Part shown: one piece after another, positions 40,432-49,150 of the stretch
How the letters are laid out: the number at the start of each line of letters is the position of its first letter
Numbering within the stretch: position 1 is the stretch's first letter
The notes under the pieces: model-generated
The model's input: the letters and a program-made list of their open reading frames with translations, nothing else
What the model was told of the DNA's origin: nothing
Database searches by the model: none
Translations under genes and position numbers: made by a program
Source of the DNA: Sedimentisphaerales bacterium
GTDB lineage: Bacteria; Planctomycetota; Phycisphaerae; Sedimentisphaerales; SG8-4
Assembly (NCBI GenBank): GCA_016928975.1
Contig: JAFGJR010000119.1
Location: 1-57,819 of the forward strand
Length of the DNA stretch: 57,819 nucleotides
Direction of reading: 5' to 3'

Positions 40432-41159
40432 TCCGGAGGCTCCTTCACGACCAGCTCATTGGCCCGGATCAGCGATTCGAACGTGCCGGCATCCGTCCAC
40501 CAGCCATCCAGAATGTCGCAGGCCATCTGGCCCCTACGGACATAATCATTGTTCACGTCGGTGATTTCGAGCTCCCCCCGGTCCGAGGGCTTCAACGTCC
40601 GAATGACATCGAAAACCGATCCATCATAGAAGTAAATCCCTGTGACCGCGTAGTCCGATCTGGGCTTCTTGGGCTTCTCTTCGATGCCGATCACCTTGCC
40701 GTCGCGGACTTCGGCCACGCCAAACCGCTCGGGATCGGGCACCTGTTTGAGCAGCAGTCGAGCCCCTGTTCCCTGGTCCAGGAACCGCTGCGCATGTTCC
40801 TTCAGGTTCGCCTGGAAGATGTTGTCGCCCAGGATCACTGCGGTGGCTCCTCCGTTGGCGAAGTTCTCCGCCAGGCCGAGCGCCTGGGCGATTCCACCCG
40901 CCTCGTCCTGAACCTTGTACGTGAACCGGCAGCCGAACTCCTTGCCGGAGCCCAGCAGAGCAACCACGTCCCCCATGTGCTCGACACCTGTGACCACCAG
41001 GACTTCCTCAACTCCGGTCGCGGTCAGTTTCTCGATCGGATAGTAGATCATCGGTTTTTGGCCGACCGGCAGCAGATGCTTGTTCGTCACCTTCGTCAGC
41101 GGACGAAGACGCGACCCGGTGCCGCCGGCAAGAACCACACCCCGCAGGCTCACAGTCAT
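40428..41159 (-). CDS. rfbA: Glucose-1-phosphate thymidylyltransferase
   Basis: This is the first step of dTDP-rhamnose synthesis. The 243-residue enzyme has LRGVVLAGGTGSRLRPLTK with the GGxGTRL-type loop, NKHLLPVGQKPMIYYP with the catalytic Lys, AGGIAQALGLAENF and ILGDNIFQ (metal-binding GDN). It is shorter than the roughly 290-residue enterobacterial RmlA, as in many other bacteria. The ATG at 41159 is preferred over 41174: the promoter at 41187-41216 starts transcription near 41180, leaving no leader for 41174, while GGAG lies 9 bases before 41159. It is the first gene of rfbACDB. Confidence 0.93.
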   Translation of the reverse strand: MTVSLRGVVLAGGTGSRLRPLTKVTNKHLLPVGQKPMIYYPIEKLTATGVEEVLVVTGVEHMGDVVALLGSGKEFGCRFTYKVQDEAGGIAQALGLAENFANGGATAVILGDNIFQANLKEHAQRFLDQGTGARLLLKQVPDPERFGVAEVRDGKVIGIEEKPKKPRSDYAVTGIYFYDGSVFDVIRTLKPSDRGELEITDVNNDYVRRGQMACDILDGWWTDAGTFESLIRANELVVKEPPE

Positions 41160-41186
41160 TGCCGTTTTCTCCATGAAACCGAACAG

Positions 41187-41216
41187 ATTCTACGGTCCGT
41201 GCTGGGGGCCCGTCAA
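41187..41216 (-). promoter_or_regulatory. Putative sigma70 promoter of the rfbACDB operon
   Basis: On the minus strand TTGACG (41216-41211), 18 bases, then TAGAAT (41192-41187). The inferred start near 41180 lies about 20 bases before the rfbA ATG at 41159. Confidence 0.55.
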
Positions 41217-41445
41217 CCAGACTCGCCTGGGCCTGGCCCGCCGCATCCGTACGCACGCCCACAGGTCCATCGGCAGAATCCCGGAATCACATCATCTTTG
41301 ATGTTGTCAGCGGGATTATTTTCGAGGACGAGGGTGAAGGCGCCGCGAATCTCTAAATACTTCGTCTACAAGGTCTTAAGTGCCTGGGAACCACGGGTCG
41401 CGCGGGGGATCGCCGCGCTTGCGTCCACGAACCCGGGCAGGAGTC

Positions 41446-41475
41446 TTGACACGAATCGGGACAACGCGGTAGGAT
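41446..41475 (+). promoter_or_regulatory. Putative sigma70 promoter upstream of the PPC-repeat gene
   Basis: A perfect -35 TTGACA (41446-41451), 18 bases, then TAGGAT (41470-41475). The leader to the ATG at 41845 would be about 360 bases long. The rest of 41217-41844 shows no gene apart from the small frame at 41733. Confidence 0.5.
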
Positions 41476-41720
41476 GACGCTGCCGCCAAACAACCAGCGA
41501 ATCGTCGGGTACGGGGGTGTGCCCCGCGCTGAGGGTCTGGAATGGCAACCGGCAATCCTTCGGCTGTTCAGATTCTGCGAGGAGTGATCTGAACCGCGTT
41601 GAGCCAGTCTGCGCTTTCGGCCGTTTTGCCTTCTGGCCCTCTGTCCTCGTGAGCCACAGACGATACGGTGGGCGCCTTCGTCTAAACAAGAGGCGGGAAT
41701 TGGCCGACATTCTGTCGAGA

Positions 41721-41756
41721 AGGAGGAATTTTGTGGAAGAACCGATACGAATGTGA
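41721..41756 (+). promoter_or_regulatory. Strong ribosome site with 7-codon leader ORF
   Basis: AGGAGG (41721-41726) stands 6 bases before GTG (41733), which opens a 7-codon frame ending TGA at 41756. The overlapping TTG at 41731 would be an alternative start for the large downstream protein but would bury its signal peptide 38 residues inside. A leader peptide controlling the downstream gene is possible. Confidence 0.3.
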
Positions 41757-41844
41757 GCATTTGTGGCACTTATTCAGCGAACTTGTTCGTTCGACAGTCG
41801 AAAGCAGAAGGTGTGAATCCGTACAGGCAAGAGAGGAGTACACA

Positions 41845-44800
41845 ATGACTGGTCCAAGTAGAAATAGTCCGAGAAGAGTCGCCCTGCTACTGGCCGCGAC
41901 GTGCATCCTGGCCTCGGTGGCGTATGCGGCCGAGACCCCGCTGACCAACGGCGTGCCGCTGACGGGGCAGTCAGGATCTGCCAGCAGTGAGAAGTTCTAC
42001 AGGATCGATGTCCCCGCCGGACAGGACGATTTGGAGATTCTCACCACCGGTGGCACTGGCGACGTAGACCTGTATGTTCGCTTCGGGGCGCTGCCCACGA
42101 CGACCAGCTATGATTATCGGCCGTACAAACCTGGCAACGAAGAAACTGTCGCGGTGGAGAGCCCCACCGCAGGCACCTGGTATATCATGCTCCGCGGCTA
42201 TTCGGATTATGCCAACGTGACCCTCAAGGCCACGTATTCCGCGGCCATCACCATCGTCACGCTCACCAGCGGGGTCCCGGTGACCGGCCTGGCCGGCGCC
42301 GTCGCCAGCGAACAGCTTTTCAAGATCGACGTGCCCGCCAGCCAGTTGAAGCTGGAGATCAGCATCTCCGGCGGCACCGGGGACGCCGATCTGTACGTCA
42401 AGAGAGATGCCGTGCCCACGACGACCTCGTACGACTATCGGCCCTACCTGATGGGCAGTGAGGAGGCTGTGAGCATCGACAATCCGACCGCCGGGACATG
42501 GTACATCATGGTCCGGGGCTATGCCGCCTTCAGTGGTCTGACTCTGGTCGCCAGCTACACCGGAGGCATCGGCGAGGAGCTGCAAAACGGCGTACCCGTG
42601 ACGGGCATCTCCGGCGCCAAGGACAGCGAGAAGATCTACCGCATCGAGGTGCCGGCAGGTCAGACGAACCTGGAGATCGCCGCCTGGGGCGGCACCGGCG
42701 ACGCCGACCTGTATGTGAAGTTCGGCGCCCGTCCGACGAAGACCGACTATGACTACCGGCCGTACTTGGCCGGAACCGACGAGACTGTGACTGTCAACAC
42801 CCCCACTGCCGGCACGTGGTACGTCATGCTGCTGGGCTACAGCGATTACTCGGGAGCGAGCCTCAAAGCCACCTACGGCGATGTCTACACCCTGCAGAAC
42901 GGGGTAGCGGTGAACGGCTTGTCCGGTCTGCTCAACAGCGAGAAGTACTACAAGATCGAAGTGCCCACCGGACAAGACACGCTGACATTCATGACGAGCA
43001 GCGGGACGGGCAACGTCGATGTCTACATCAAACGGGGCACCAAGCCGACCACCTCCACCTGGGATCATCGGCTCGTGCAGTCGGGCAACGCGGAGAGCAT
43101 CAGCATCGGCTCCCCGGCCGGCGGCACCTGGTACGTCCTGCTCAAGGCCACCCAAGCCTACTCCGGCGTGACACTGAAAGCCCAGTACTCTTTCGGCGGA
43201 ACGGTGACTCTGCTGAGCAACGGCGTGCCCGTGACGGACATCTCCGGCGCCGAGGGCAGTGAACGAATCTACCGCCTGCTCGTGCCCGCCGGCCAGACCA
43301 AGCTGGAGATCAGCATCTCCGGCGGCACCGGCGACGCCGACCTGTACGTCAAGCGAGGCTCACCACCGACCGCTATGGAATACGACTATCGCCCGTACCT
43401 CGCCGGCAATGAGGAAAGCGTCACCATAAACAACCCCACCGCCGACGACTGGTTCATGATGGTCCGAGGCTACCGGGCCTACGCCGGCCTGACCCTCGTG
43501 GCCACCTACAGCGGTGGCACCCCGCCGCCGGAAGTGATAACGTTGCAGAACGGGGTTGCGGTCACCGGCATCAGCGGCGCGGCGGACAGCGAGAAGTTCT
43601 ACAAGATCGACGTACCCGCCGGACAGTCCAAGCTGGAGATCACCGTCAACGGCGGCACCGGCGACGTGGACCTCTACGTCAAGAAAGGCGCCAAGCCAAC
43701 CACCACCGAGTGGGATTACCGTCCGTACTTGATCGGCAACAACGAGAGCGTAGCCGTCGACAACCCTGACGCCGCCACCTGGTACGTCATGCTGCGAGGC
43801 TACGCCGCCTACAGCGGCGTGACGCTCAAGGCGACGTACGTCCCCGTGCCGGATACGGTGGTCACTCTGACCAACGGCGTGCCTGTGCCCGGGCTGAGCG
43901 GGGCTGCCGGCAGCGAGAAGTTCTATAAGATCGTCGTGCCCGCCGGGCAGGACTTCCTGAACGTCGAGATCGCCGGCGGGACAGGGGACGCCGATCTGTA
44001 CGTCAAGAAAGGCGACAAGCCGACGACCTCAAGCTGGGACTACCGGCCCTACCTGATCGGCAACAACGAGAAGGTGGAGATCGCCACGCCCGCCGCCGCC
44101 ACCTGGTACATCATGCTGCGAGGCTACGCCGCCTACAGCGGCGTGACGCTCACCGCCACCTACGGCGTGACAGTCGTCGGCAACAATTTCGCCTCCGATC
44201 CCAACTGCGCCGCCCTCTGGCAATTCGAGACCGGCTTGCTGACCAAGGACAGCATCGGGACCAACACCCTGACGAACGTCGGCGATGGCGTGACCGCCTC
44301 CGCCACAGCCAAGCAGGGTGCCTCCTCCGGAAGCTGGGACGCCACCGATTACATGAAGATCACCGATGCCGCCCTGAGCACGAAGTTCCCGCTCAAGTCC
44401 GGGACCAACAACAAGAAGGTCTCCGTAAGCCTCTGGTTCCAGTGCAGTCTGCTGAGCAGTCGCGTCCTGTTCTCCAAGAACGACTCCCTCAGCACCAACA
44501 ACCACAGCTTCGCTCTGTCCGTAGAGCACACCAGCGGGACGTCCTACTATCTGCACACGCACATCGGGACGACCGGCGGCGCGAATGACGAGGCGAAAGC
44601 CCATGCCCCGGTGCAGATCTACGCGGGGCGGTGGTACCACCTCGGGGCCACGTATGATGACAGCAACAAGTCCTATCGTATGCGTCTCTATGATGCGACC
44701 ACAGATTCGGTGACCGAGTCGACGGGCAATTTCTACGGCAACATCTCCCTCACTGCGACCGACGTTCTGATCGGCGCGTGGCTGCGAGGGGGCGGTCCGG

Positions 44801-44904
44801 CTGCCCACTGGGCCGGCCTCATCGACGAGGTGGCGGTGTTCAACGACATCCTGACCGCCGCCGAGATCGACAAGATCCGGCAAGGCACGTACGGCAAACC
44901 GTAG
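41845..44904 (+). CDS. Secreted protein with seven PPC domains and a LamG-like domain
   Basis: This 1019-residue protein has a signal peptide (residues 1-30, cut after SVAYAA). Seven tandem bacterial pre-peptidase C-terminal (PPC) repeats of about 106 residues follow (about 31-770), each with SGGTGDADLYVK-like and WYxMLRGYxxYSGVTLxATY blocks. The C-terminal domain (about 780-1019) is concanavalin/LamG-like (LWQFETGLLTKDSIG, WYHLGATYDDSNKSYRMRLYD, GLIDEVAVFNDILTAAEI). PPC domains usually flank secreted proteases, and no protease domain is here, so adhesion or glycan binding is inferred. The ATG at 41845 has AGAGGAG upstream. It ends in a strong terminator at 44972-45011. Confidence 0.85.
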   Translation: MTGPSRNSPRRVALLLAATCILASVAYAAETPLTNGVPLTGQSGSASSEKFYRIDVPAGQDDLEILTTGGTGDVDLYVRFGALPTTTSYDYRPYKPGNEETVAVESPTAGTWYIMLRGYSDYANVTLKATYSAAITIVTLTSGVPVTGLAGAVASEQLFKIDVPASQLKLEISISGGTGDADLYVKRDAVPTTTSYDYRPYLMGSEEAVSIDNPTAGTWYIMVRGYAAFSGLTLVASYTGGIGEELQNGVPVTGISGAKDSEKIYRIEVPAGQTNLEIAAWGGTGDADLYVKFGARPTKTDYDYRPYLAGTDETVTVNTPTAGTWYVMLLGYSDYSGASLKATYGDVYTLQNGVAVNGLSGLLNSEKYYKIEVPTGQDTLTFMTSSGTGNVDVYIKRGTKPTTSTWDHRLVQSGNAESISIGSPAGGTWYVLLKATQAYSGVTLKAQYSFGGTVTLLSNGVPVTDISGAEGSERIYRLLVPAGQTKLEISISGGTGDADLYVKRGSPPTAMEYDYRPYLAGNEESVTINNPTADDWFMMVRGYRAYAGLTLVATYSGGTPPPEVITLQNGVAVTGISGAADSEKFYKIDVPAGQSKLEITVNGGTGDVDLYVKKGAKPTTTEWDYRPYLIGNNESVAVDNPDAATWYVMLRGYAAYSGVTLKATYVPVPDTVVTLTNGVPVPGLSGAAGSEKFYKIVVPAGQDFLNVEIAGGTGDADLYVKKGDKPTTSSWDYRPYLIGNNEKVEIATPAAATWYIMLRGYAAYSGVTLTATYGVTVVGNNFASDPNCAALWQFETGLLTKDSIGTNTLTNVGDGVTASATAKQGASSGSWDATDYMKITDAALSTKFPLKSGTNNKKVSVSLWFQCSLLSSRVLFSKNDSLSTNNHSFALSVEHTSGTSYYLHTHIGTTGGANDEAKAHAPVQIYAGRWYHLGATYDDSNKSYRMRLYDATTDSVTESTGNFYGNISLTATDVLIGAWLRGGGPAAHWAGLIDEVAVFNDILTAAEIDKIRQGTYGKP
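41935..44160 (+). repeat. Seven in-frame DNA repeats of about 318 bp (PPC-coding)
   Basis: Each unit encodes one PPC domain. Units begin near 41935, 42256, 42577, 42886, 43204, 43540 and 43860, and adjacent units share long identical blocks, e.g. GGCACCGGCGACGCCGA in several copies. Unit 4 is the most diverged (its YDYRPY block reads WDHRLV). Confidence 0.8.
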
Positions 44905-44971
44905 TCGATGTGAGTCCGTGTCGCGTCGCCGAACGCCACGACTCTGTCGCATAGACCAGTCCATGATGCAC

Positions 44972-45011
44972 CCGGTTGGCCCGACCACAAGAGTCGGGCC
45001 AACCGGCTTTT
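44972..45011 (+). terminator. Rho-independent terminator after the PPC-repeat gene
   Basis: A perfect 14-bp stem, CCGGTTGGCCCGAC (44972-44985) with GTCGGGCCAACCGG (44993-45006), 7-base loop, then CTTTT. One of the strongest terminators in the window. Confidence 0.9.
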
Positions 45012-45053
45012 CGGATTCGCCCCAGAACCTCTCCGGCGGAGACGTGGTTTTTC

Positions 45054-45081
45054 TTGAAAGACTGGCCGGATATGCTACAAT
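45054..45081 (+). promoter_or_regulatory. Putative promoter with extended -10 for the first LRR gene
   Basis: TTGAAA (45054-45059), 16 bases, then TACAAT (45076-45081) preceded by TGC. Start near 45088, about 79 bases before the ATG at 45167. Confidence 0.65.
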
Positions 45082-45166
45082 GAAAAGTCCTTGCTGACAG
45101 GAATATCCCCGACCCGGAGGGACCCGCGGGGCGTCGAACGCGCCAACTCGTAGCGTGGAGAAGACC

Positions 45167-46978
45167 ATGAGGAGAGCTGCCCTAAGCCTGATTCTGTCCG
45201 CGTTCTTTCTCGGGACCGCATGGGCCGAAGACCCGGTCCACTTCTCCGATCCAAAGCTGAAAGCGGCCGTGGAAGAGGAGCTGGGTTTCTCGGACCCGAC
45301 CCCGACCGATATGCTTGGCCTGACCAGCTTGTACATCCCCCTGACGTGGCAGCGAATCGACGCTATCTCCGATCTCAGCGGCCTGGGCTATGCCCACAAC
45401 CTGACGGAGTTGAACCTCCGCTACCACACCGTGAGCGATCTGTCTCCCCTCTCCGGCCTGACCCATCTGAAATCGCTCGTCCTTCTCGCCAACAGGATCA
45501 CGAATGTCTCGCCACTGTCCGGCCTGGTGGAATTGGAGTCTCTGGACCTTGAATCGAATGAGGTCAGCGACATCTCAGCGCTCTCCGGATTGGTCAGCCT
45601 GTCTTCCTTGTGCCTGCATCGGAATTTCGTCAGCGATATCTCGCCCCTGACGAGCCTCACGTCTCTCCACTGGCTGGACCTGCGAGCTCTTCCGCTGAGC
45701 GAGTCCGCCTACAGCACGTACATCCCTCAGATCGAGGAGAACAACCCCGGCATCACCGTCCTGTACGACGGGTTCTTCGCCGGCCAGCTCGTGATCTCTT
45801 CCTCGATCGGCGGCTCGGTGGTCACGCCGGGCGAAGGGACATTTTCCACCGTATTTGGCGACTCCTACACGCTGGAGGCACAGGCCGATCCCGGCTTCGT
45901 CTTCGCCGGATGGTCCGGCTCCTATGCCACGACCCAGAACCCCCTGCCTCTGACCATCGATCAGGACTACACCTTGCGGGCGAATTTCGTCAGCCTTCTC
46001 CGCACAATCCACGTGGATGACGACGCCCCGGCCGACCCGGGCCCATGCAATCCCGCCGTCAGCGATCCGCAGGAGAACGGGACCGCGGCGCATCCATTCG
46101 ACGGCATTCGCAAGGCACTCGACGTCGTCGCCGACGGGGCGACCATCTTCGTCCGTGCAGGGGCGTATCGCGAGACCCTTGAATGGCCGGGCAAGACGGT
46201 GGCACTGACGGGATTCGATCCCAATGAGCCCGGCGTCTGTGGCTGGCCCGTGATCGACGGCGGCGGCAGCGGCCCGGTGGTGAGCTTCACGCACAACGAG
46301 GACCCGTGCTGCGTGCTGAGCGGCTTCGTGATCACCGGAGGCAAGGGCCGAACCGCCGGAGCCATCCGCTGCATGGCCAGCAGCCCGACCATCGCCAATT
46401 GCCTGATCGCAGGCAACCGCGCCACCGAGTGGAATGGCGCCGCGATCCTCTGCACCGACAGCGACGCCGTATTCACCAACTGCACGATCGTGGACAATCG
46501 CGGCGGCCAGTTCGGCGCCGCCCTTTCTACAGTGAACAGGCAGATCACCGTGGCCAATTCGATCCTCTGGGGCAACTGGCCCAAGGAGGTTGACTACGAA
46601 GGGCAGTTGTTGCCTGTCGTTCGCTACTGCACAGTGGCAAGCGGCTGGTTCGGCCAGGGTGACATCAAGGCCGACCCGCTGTTTGTCAGCCGTGGCCGAT
46701 GGGTGGATGGCACCGATCCAAATGTGACCGTCAAGGCGGATGACCCCAGCGCCGTCTGGGTCATGGGCGACTACCATCTGCAATCGCAAGCGGGCTGCCG
46801 GGAGTCCGGGACAGGCCAGTGGCGGCTGGACAGCGTGACCAGTCCATGCATCGACGCCGGCGATCCCGCGACGCCGGTCGGTTCCGAGCCCTTGCCCAAC
46901 GCCGGGATCATCAACATGGGTGCTTACGGCGGAACCGCCGAAGCCAGCAGGTCCTCTTCTCCGAGCCAATCGCCATGA
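45167..46978 (+). CDS. Secreted LRR / bacterial-repeat / beta-helix protein, copy 1
   Basis: This 603-residue protein has a signal peptide (residues 1-21, ending TAWA). Internalin-like leucine-rich repeats (about 22-190) read LxxLxxLxLxxNxIxDISPLSGL. A divergent InlB-type bacterial repeat (about 205-275) has GGSVVTPGEGTF and DPGFVFAGWSG. The VDDDAPADPGPC linker leads into a right-handed beta-helix (about 280-590). No sorting tail is visible at the C terminus. The ATG at 45167 has GGAGAAG 5 bases upstream. Probably an adhesion or surface-recognition protein (inference). It is closely paralogous to the next gene. Confidence 0.82.
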   Translation: MRRAALSLILSAFFLGTAWAEDPVHFSDPKLKAAVEEELGFSDPTPTDMLGLTSLYIPLTWQRIDAISDLSGLGYAHNLTELNLRYHTVSDLSPLSGLTHLKSLVLLANRITNVSPLSGLVELESLDLESNEVSDISALSGLVSLSSLCLHRNFVSDISPLTSLTSLHWLDLRALPLSESAYSTYIPQIEENNPGITVLYDGFFAGQLVISSSIGGSVVTPGEGTFSTVFGDSYTLEAQADPGFVFAGWSGSYATTQNPLPLTIDQDYTLRANFVSLLRTIHVDDDAPADPGPCNPAVSDPQENGTAAHPFDGIRKALDVVADGATIFVRAGAYRETLEWPGKTVALTGFDPNEPGVCGWPVIDGGGSGPVVSFTHNEDPCCVLSGFVITGGKGRTAGAIRCMASSPTIANCLIAGNRATEWNGAAILCTDSDAVFTNCTIVDNRGGQFGAALSTVNRQITVANSILWGNWPKEVDYEGQLLPVVRYCTVASGWFGQGDIKADPLFVSRGRWVDGTDPNVTVKADDPSAVWVMGDYHLQSQAGCRESGTGQWRLDSVTSPCIDAGDPATPVGSEPLPNAGIINMGAYGGTAEASRSSSPSQSP

Positions 46979-47050
46979 GAAAGCTATGACCGGCGCGAGC
47001 AAGTACTGGACGACCCCAAGTACCACAGGCACGTCGGTCACGAAATTCCG

Positions 47051-47079
47051 TTGCAATCCATCGGCATATCTGGTATGCT
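47051..47079 (+). promoter_or_regulatory. Putative promoter for the second LRR gene
   Basis: TTGCAA (47051-47056), exactly 17 bases, then TATGCT (47074-47079) preceded by TGG, an extended -10. It lies about 97 bases before the GTG at 47176. Confidence 0.5.
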
Positions 47080-47175
47080 AAGAGCTTGATTTCGCTTGTG
47101 GGGAGGGATCCCATTCAACGATACGGTTGCAGGATCTGAAGAGGGTGGTTGATCCAACGAAGGAGGGAAGGACTC

Positions 47176-48903
47176 GTGAAAGTGCTGTCCCTTGTACTGG
47201 CCGGATTTCTATGGTTACCCTTCGCGGCGGGCGCGGAAAGTCCGGTCGACTTTGCCGATCCCGTGCTGAAGAAGGCGGTGGAACAGACACTTTGGCTGGT
47301 GGACCCGACCCCCTCGGACATGCTGGGGCTGACCAGTCTGAGATGCTGCAATAGCCACATCAGCAGCCTGGCAGGGCTTCAGTACGCAGTCAATCTGCGT
47401 GAGCTGTCCGTCATGGAGAATCCAATCACGGATCTTTCGCCCCTTGCAGGACTGACCGATCTACAGAGCTTGAACTTCCAGGACACGAAGGTCTCAAACA
47501 TCTCACCCCTGTCCGGTTTGGTCAATTTGCAGTACCTGTGCATGGAAGACACTCTGGTCAGCGACCTCTCGCCTCTGCTGAGCCTGACGTCCCTCAGCCA
47601 CCTCGACGTGAGAAGCGACCCCTTGAACGAGGAGGCCTACGGGATTCACATTCCACAGATTGAAGAGAACAATCCAGGCATTGTGATCCTGCACGATCGC
47701 GCTGAAGTCCGCCTGAGACTCTCGGCCGGCCCGGGCGGGTCGGTCGTCGTGCCCGGCGAGGGGGAGTTCACCTACGAGGGCCGCACGGACATCGTCGTGG
47801 AGGCCAAGGCCGACCCGGGCTTCGCCTTTGCCGGGTTCTCGGGCAACGTCACCTCTTCATTGAATCCTATGATCTTTGTGCTCGAGTACGACAGCGACAT
47901 CCGAGCGAACTTCATCAGTCTGTCGAAGAGCCTGTACGTCGATGATGATGCTCCGGCAGACCCGGGTCCGGGCAATCCAACTGTCAGCGACCCGCTGGAG
48001 AACGGAACCCGCGAGCATCCCTTCGATCGGATTCAAGACGCGATTGAGGTTGCCGGCAAGGGAGCCACGATCTTCGTGCAGGCGGGAACGTACTGCGAAA
48101 CCATCGACTTGCTGGGTAAGCAACTTGAGCTGACGGGGTTCGATCCAAATGATCCCGAAAGTGCGGCCTGGCCTGTCCTCCATGGCGACGGCAAGGGCCC
48201 CGTAGTCAGCTTCACCCGCGGCGAGGACGCGAACTGCCTTCTCACCGGCTTTGTCATCACGGGAGGCAAGGGACGAACCACGGGCGCCATCCGCTGCACG
48301 GCCAGCGGTCCAACCATCGCCAACTGCTTGATCGCGGGCAACCGCGCTACCGAGTGGAACGGCGCCGCGATCTTCTGCACGGACAGCAACGCGGTGTTCA
48401 CCAACTGCACCGTCGTTGACAATCGCGGGGGACAGTTCGGCGCCGGTCTTTCCGCCGTGAATGGCCACGTCACGGTGGCCAACTCGATCCTCTGGGGCAA
48501 CTGGCCAAAGGAGATCAACTATGAAGGGGACTACTTGCCCTCTGTTCGCTACTGCACGGTGGCAGGTGGCTGGCCGAGCCAGGGCAATATCCAGGCCGAT
48601 CCACGGTTTGCAGGCCGTGGCCGATGGGCAGACGGCGCCAATCCCGATGTGACGGTCAGAGCGGACGATCCTGGCGCCGCCTGGATCATGGGCGATTGCC
48701 ACCTGCAGTCCCAGACGGGCTGCTGGGAGCCCCAGACGGGCCAGTGGCGACAGGACACCGCGACCAGCCCATGCATCGATGCCGGCGATCCGGTCACCCC
48801 GGTCGGTTCCGAGCCATCGCCGAACGGCGGGATCATCAACCTGGGCGTCTACGGCGGCACCGCAGAGGCCAGCAAGTCCTGCCCAACCAACTGTGCCCCG
48901 TAG
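47176..48903 (+). CDS. Secreted LRR / bacterial-repeat / beta-helix protein, copy 2
   Basis: This 575-residue paralogue of the 45167-46978 protein has the same domain order: signal peptide (ending FAAGAES), LRRs (about 20-165), InlB-like repeat (GGSVVVPGEGEF) and a beta-helix. The C-terminal 240 residues are very similar to copy 1 (shared NRATEWNGAAI and ILWGNWPKE segments), while the LRR part is diverged and shorter. The start is a GTG with AGGAGG 9 bases upstream; an upstream ATG at 47149 would push the signal peptide inside. Its own promoter precedes it. No C-terminal sorting motif is visible. Confidence 0.82.
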   Translation: MKVLSLVLAGFLWLPFAAGAESPVDFADPVLKKAVEQTLWLVDPTPSDMLGLTSLRCCNSHISSLAGLQYAVNLRELSVMENPITDLSPLAGLTDLQSLNFQDTKVSNISPLSGLVNLQYLCMEDTLVSDLSPLLSLTSLSHLDVRSDPLNEEAYGIHIPQIEENNPGIVILHDRAEVRLRLSAGPGGSVVVPGEGEFTYEGRTDIVVEAKADPGFAFAGFSGNVTSSLNPMIFVLEYDSDIRANFISLSKSLYVDDDAPADPGPGNPTVSDPLENGTREHPFDRIQDAIEVAGKGATIFVQAGTYCETIDLLGKQLELTGFDPNDPESAAWPVLHGDGKGPVVSFTRGEDANCLLTGFVITGGKGRTTGAIRCTASGPTIANCLIAGNRATEWNGAAIFCTDSNAVFTNCTVVDNRGGQFGAGLSAVNGHVTVANSILWGNWPKEINYEGDYLPSVRYCTVAGGWPSQGNIQADPRFAGRGRWADGANPDVTVRADDPGAAWIMGDCHLQSQTGCWEPQTGQWRQDTATSPCIDAGDPVTPVGSEPSPNGGIINLGVYGGTAEASKSCPTNCAP

Positions 48904-49047
48904 GGGAAGTCTTGCCGGAGTACCCCTGACGACATGGCTTGTCCTCTCCCTGACCGCAGACGCAATTCACCGTGCGACTCCTGTGCACGTCGCCACGCAT
49001 CCCCCGTTCGCATATTCCCGGACCGCACAACCACGCCCACATTTCTC

Positions 49048-49075
49048 TTGAAAAGTCACTGTCGTCTGCTATAAT
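49048..49075 (+). promoter_or_regulatory. Putative promoter with perfect extended -10
   Basis: TTGAAA (49048-49053), 16 bases, then TATAAT (49070-49075) preceded by TGC. It has the same architecture as 45054-45081 and lies 75 bases before the ATG at 49151. Confidence 0.7.
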
Positions 49076-49150
49076 ATCGAACTGGGGTATGTGTCACCGA
49101 GAGGGATCTTTCTGACGCTCCAGGGCAGCTTCGCTTCATCCGAGGAGGAT

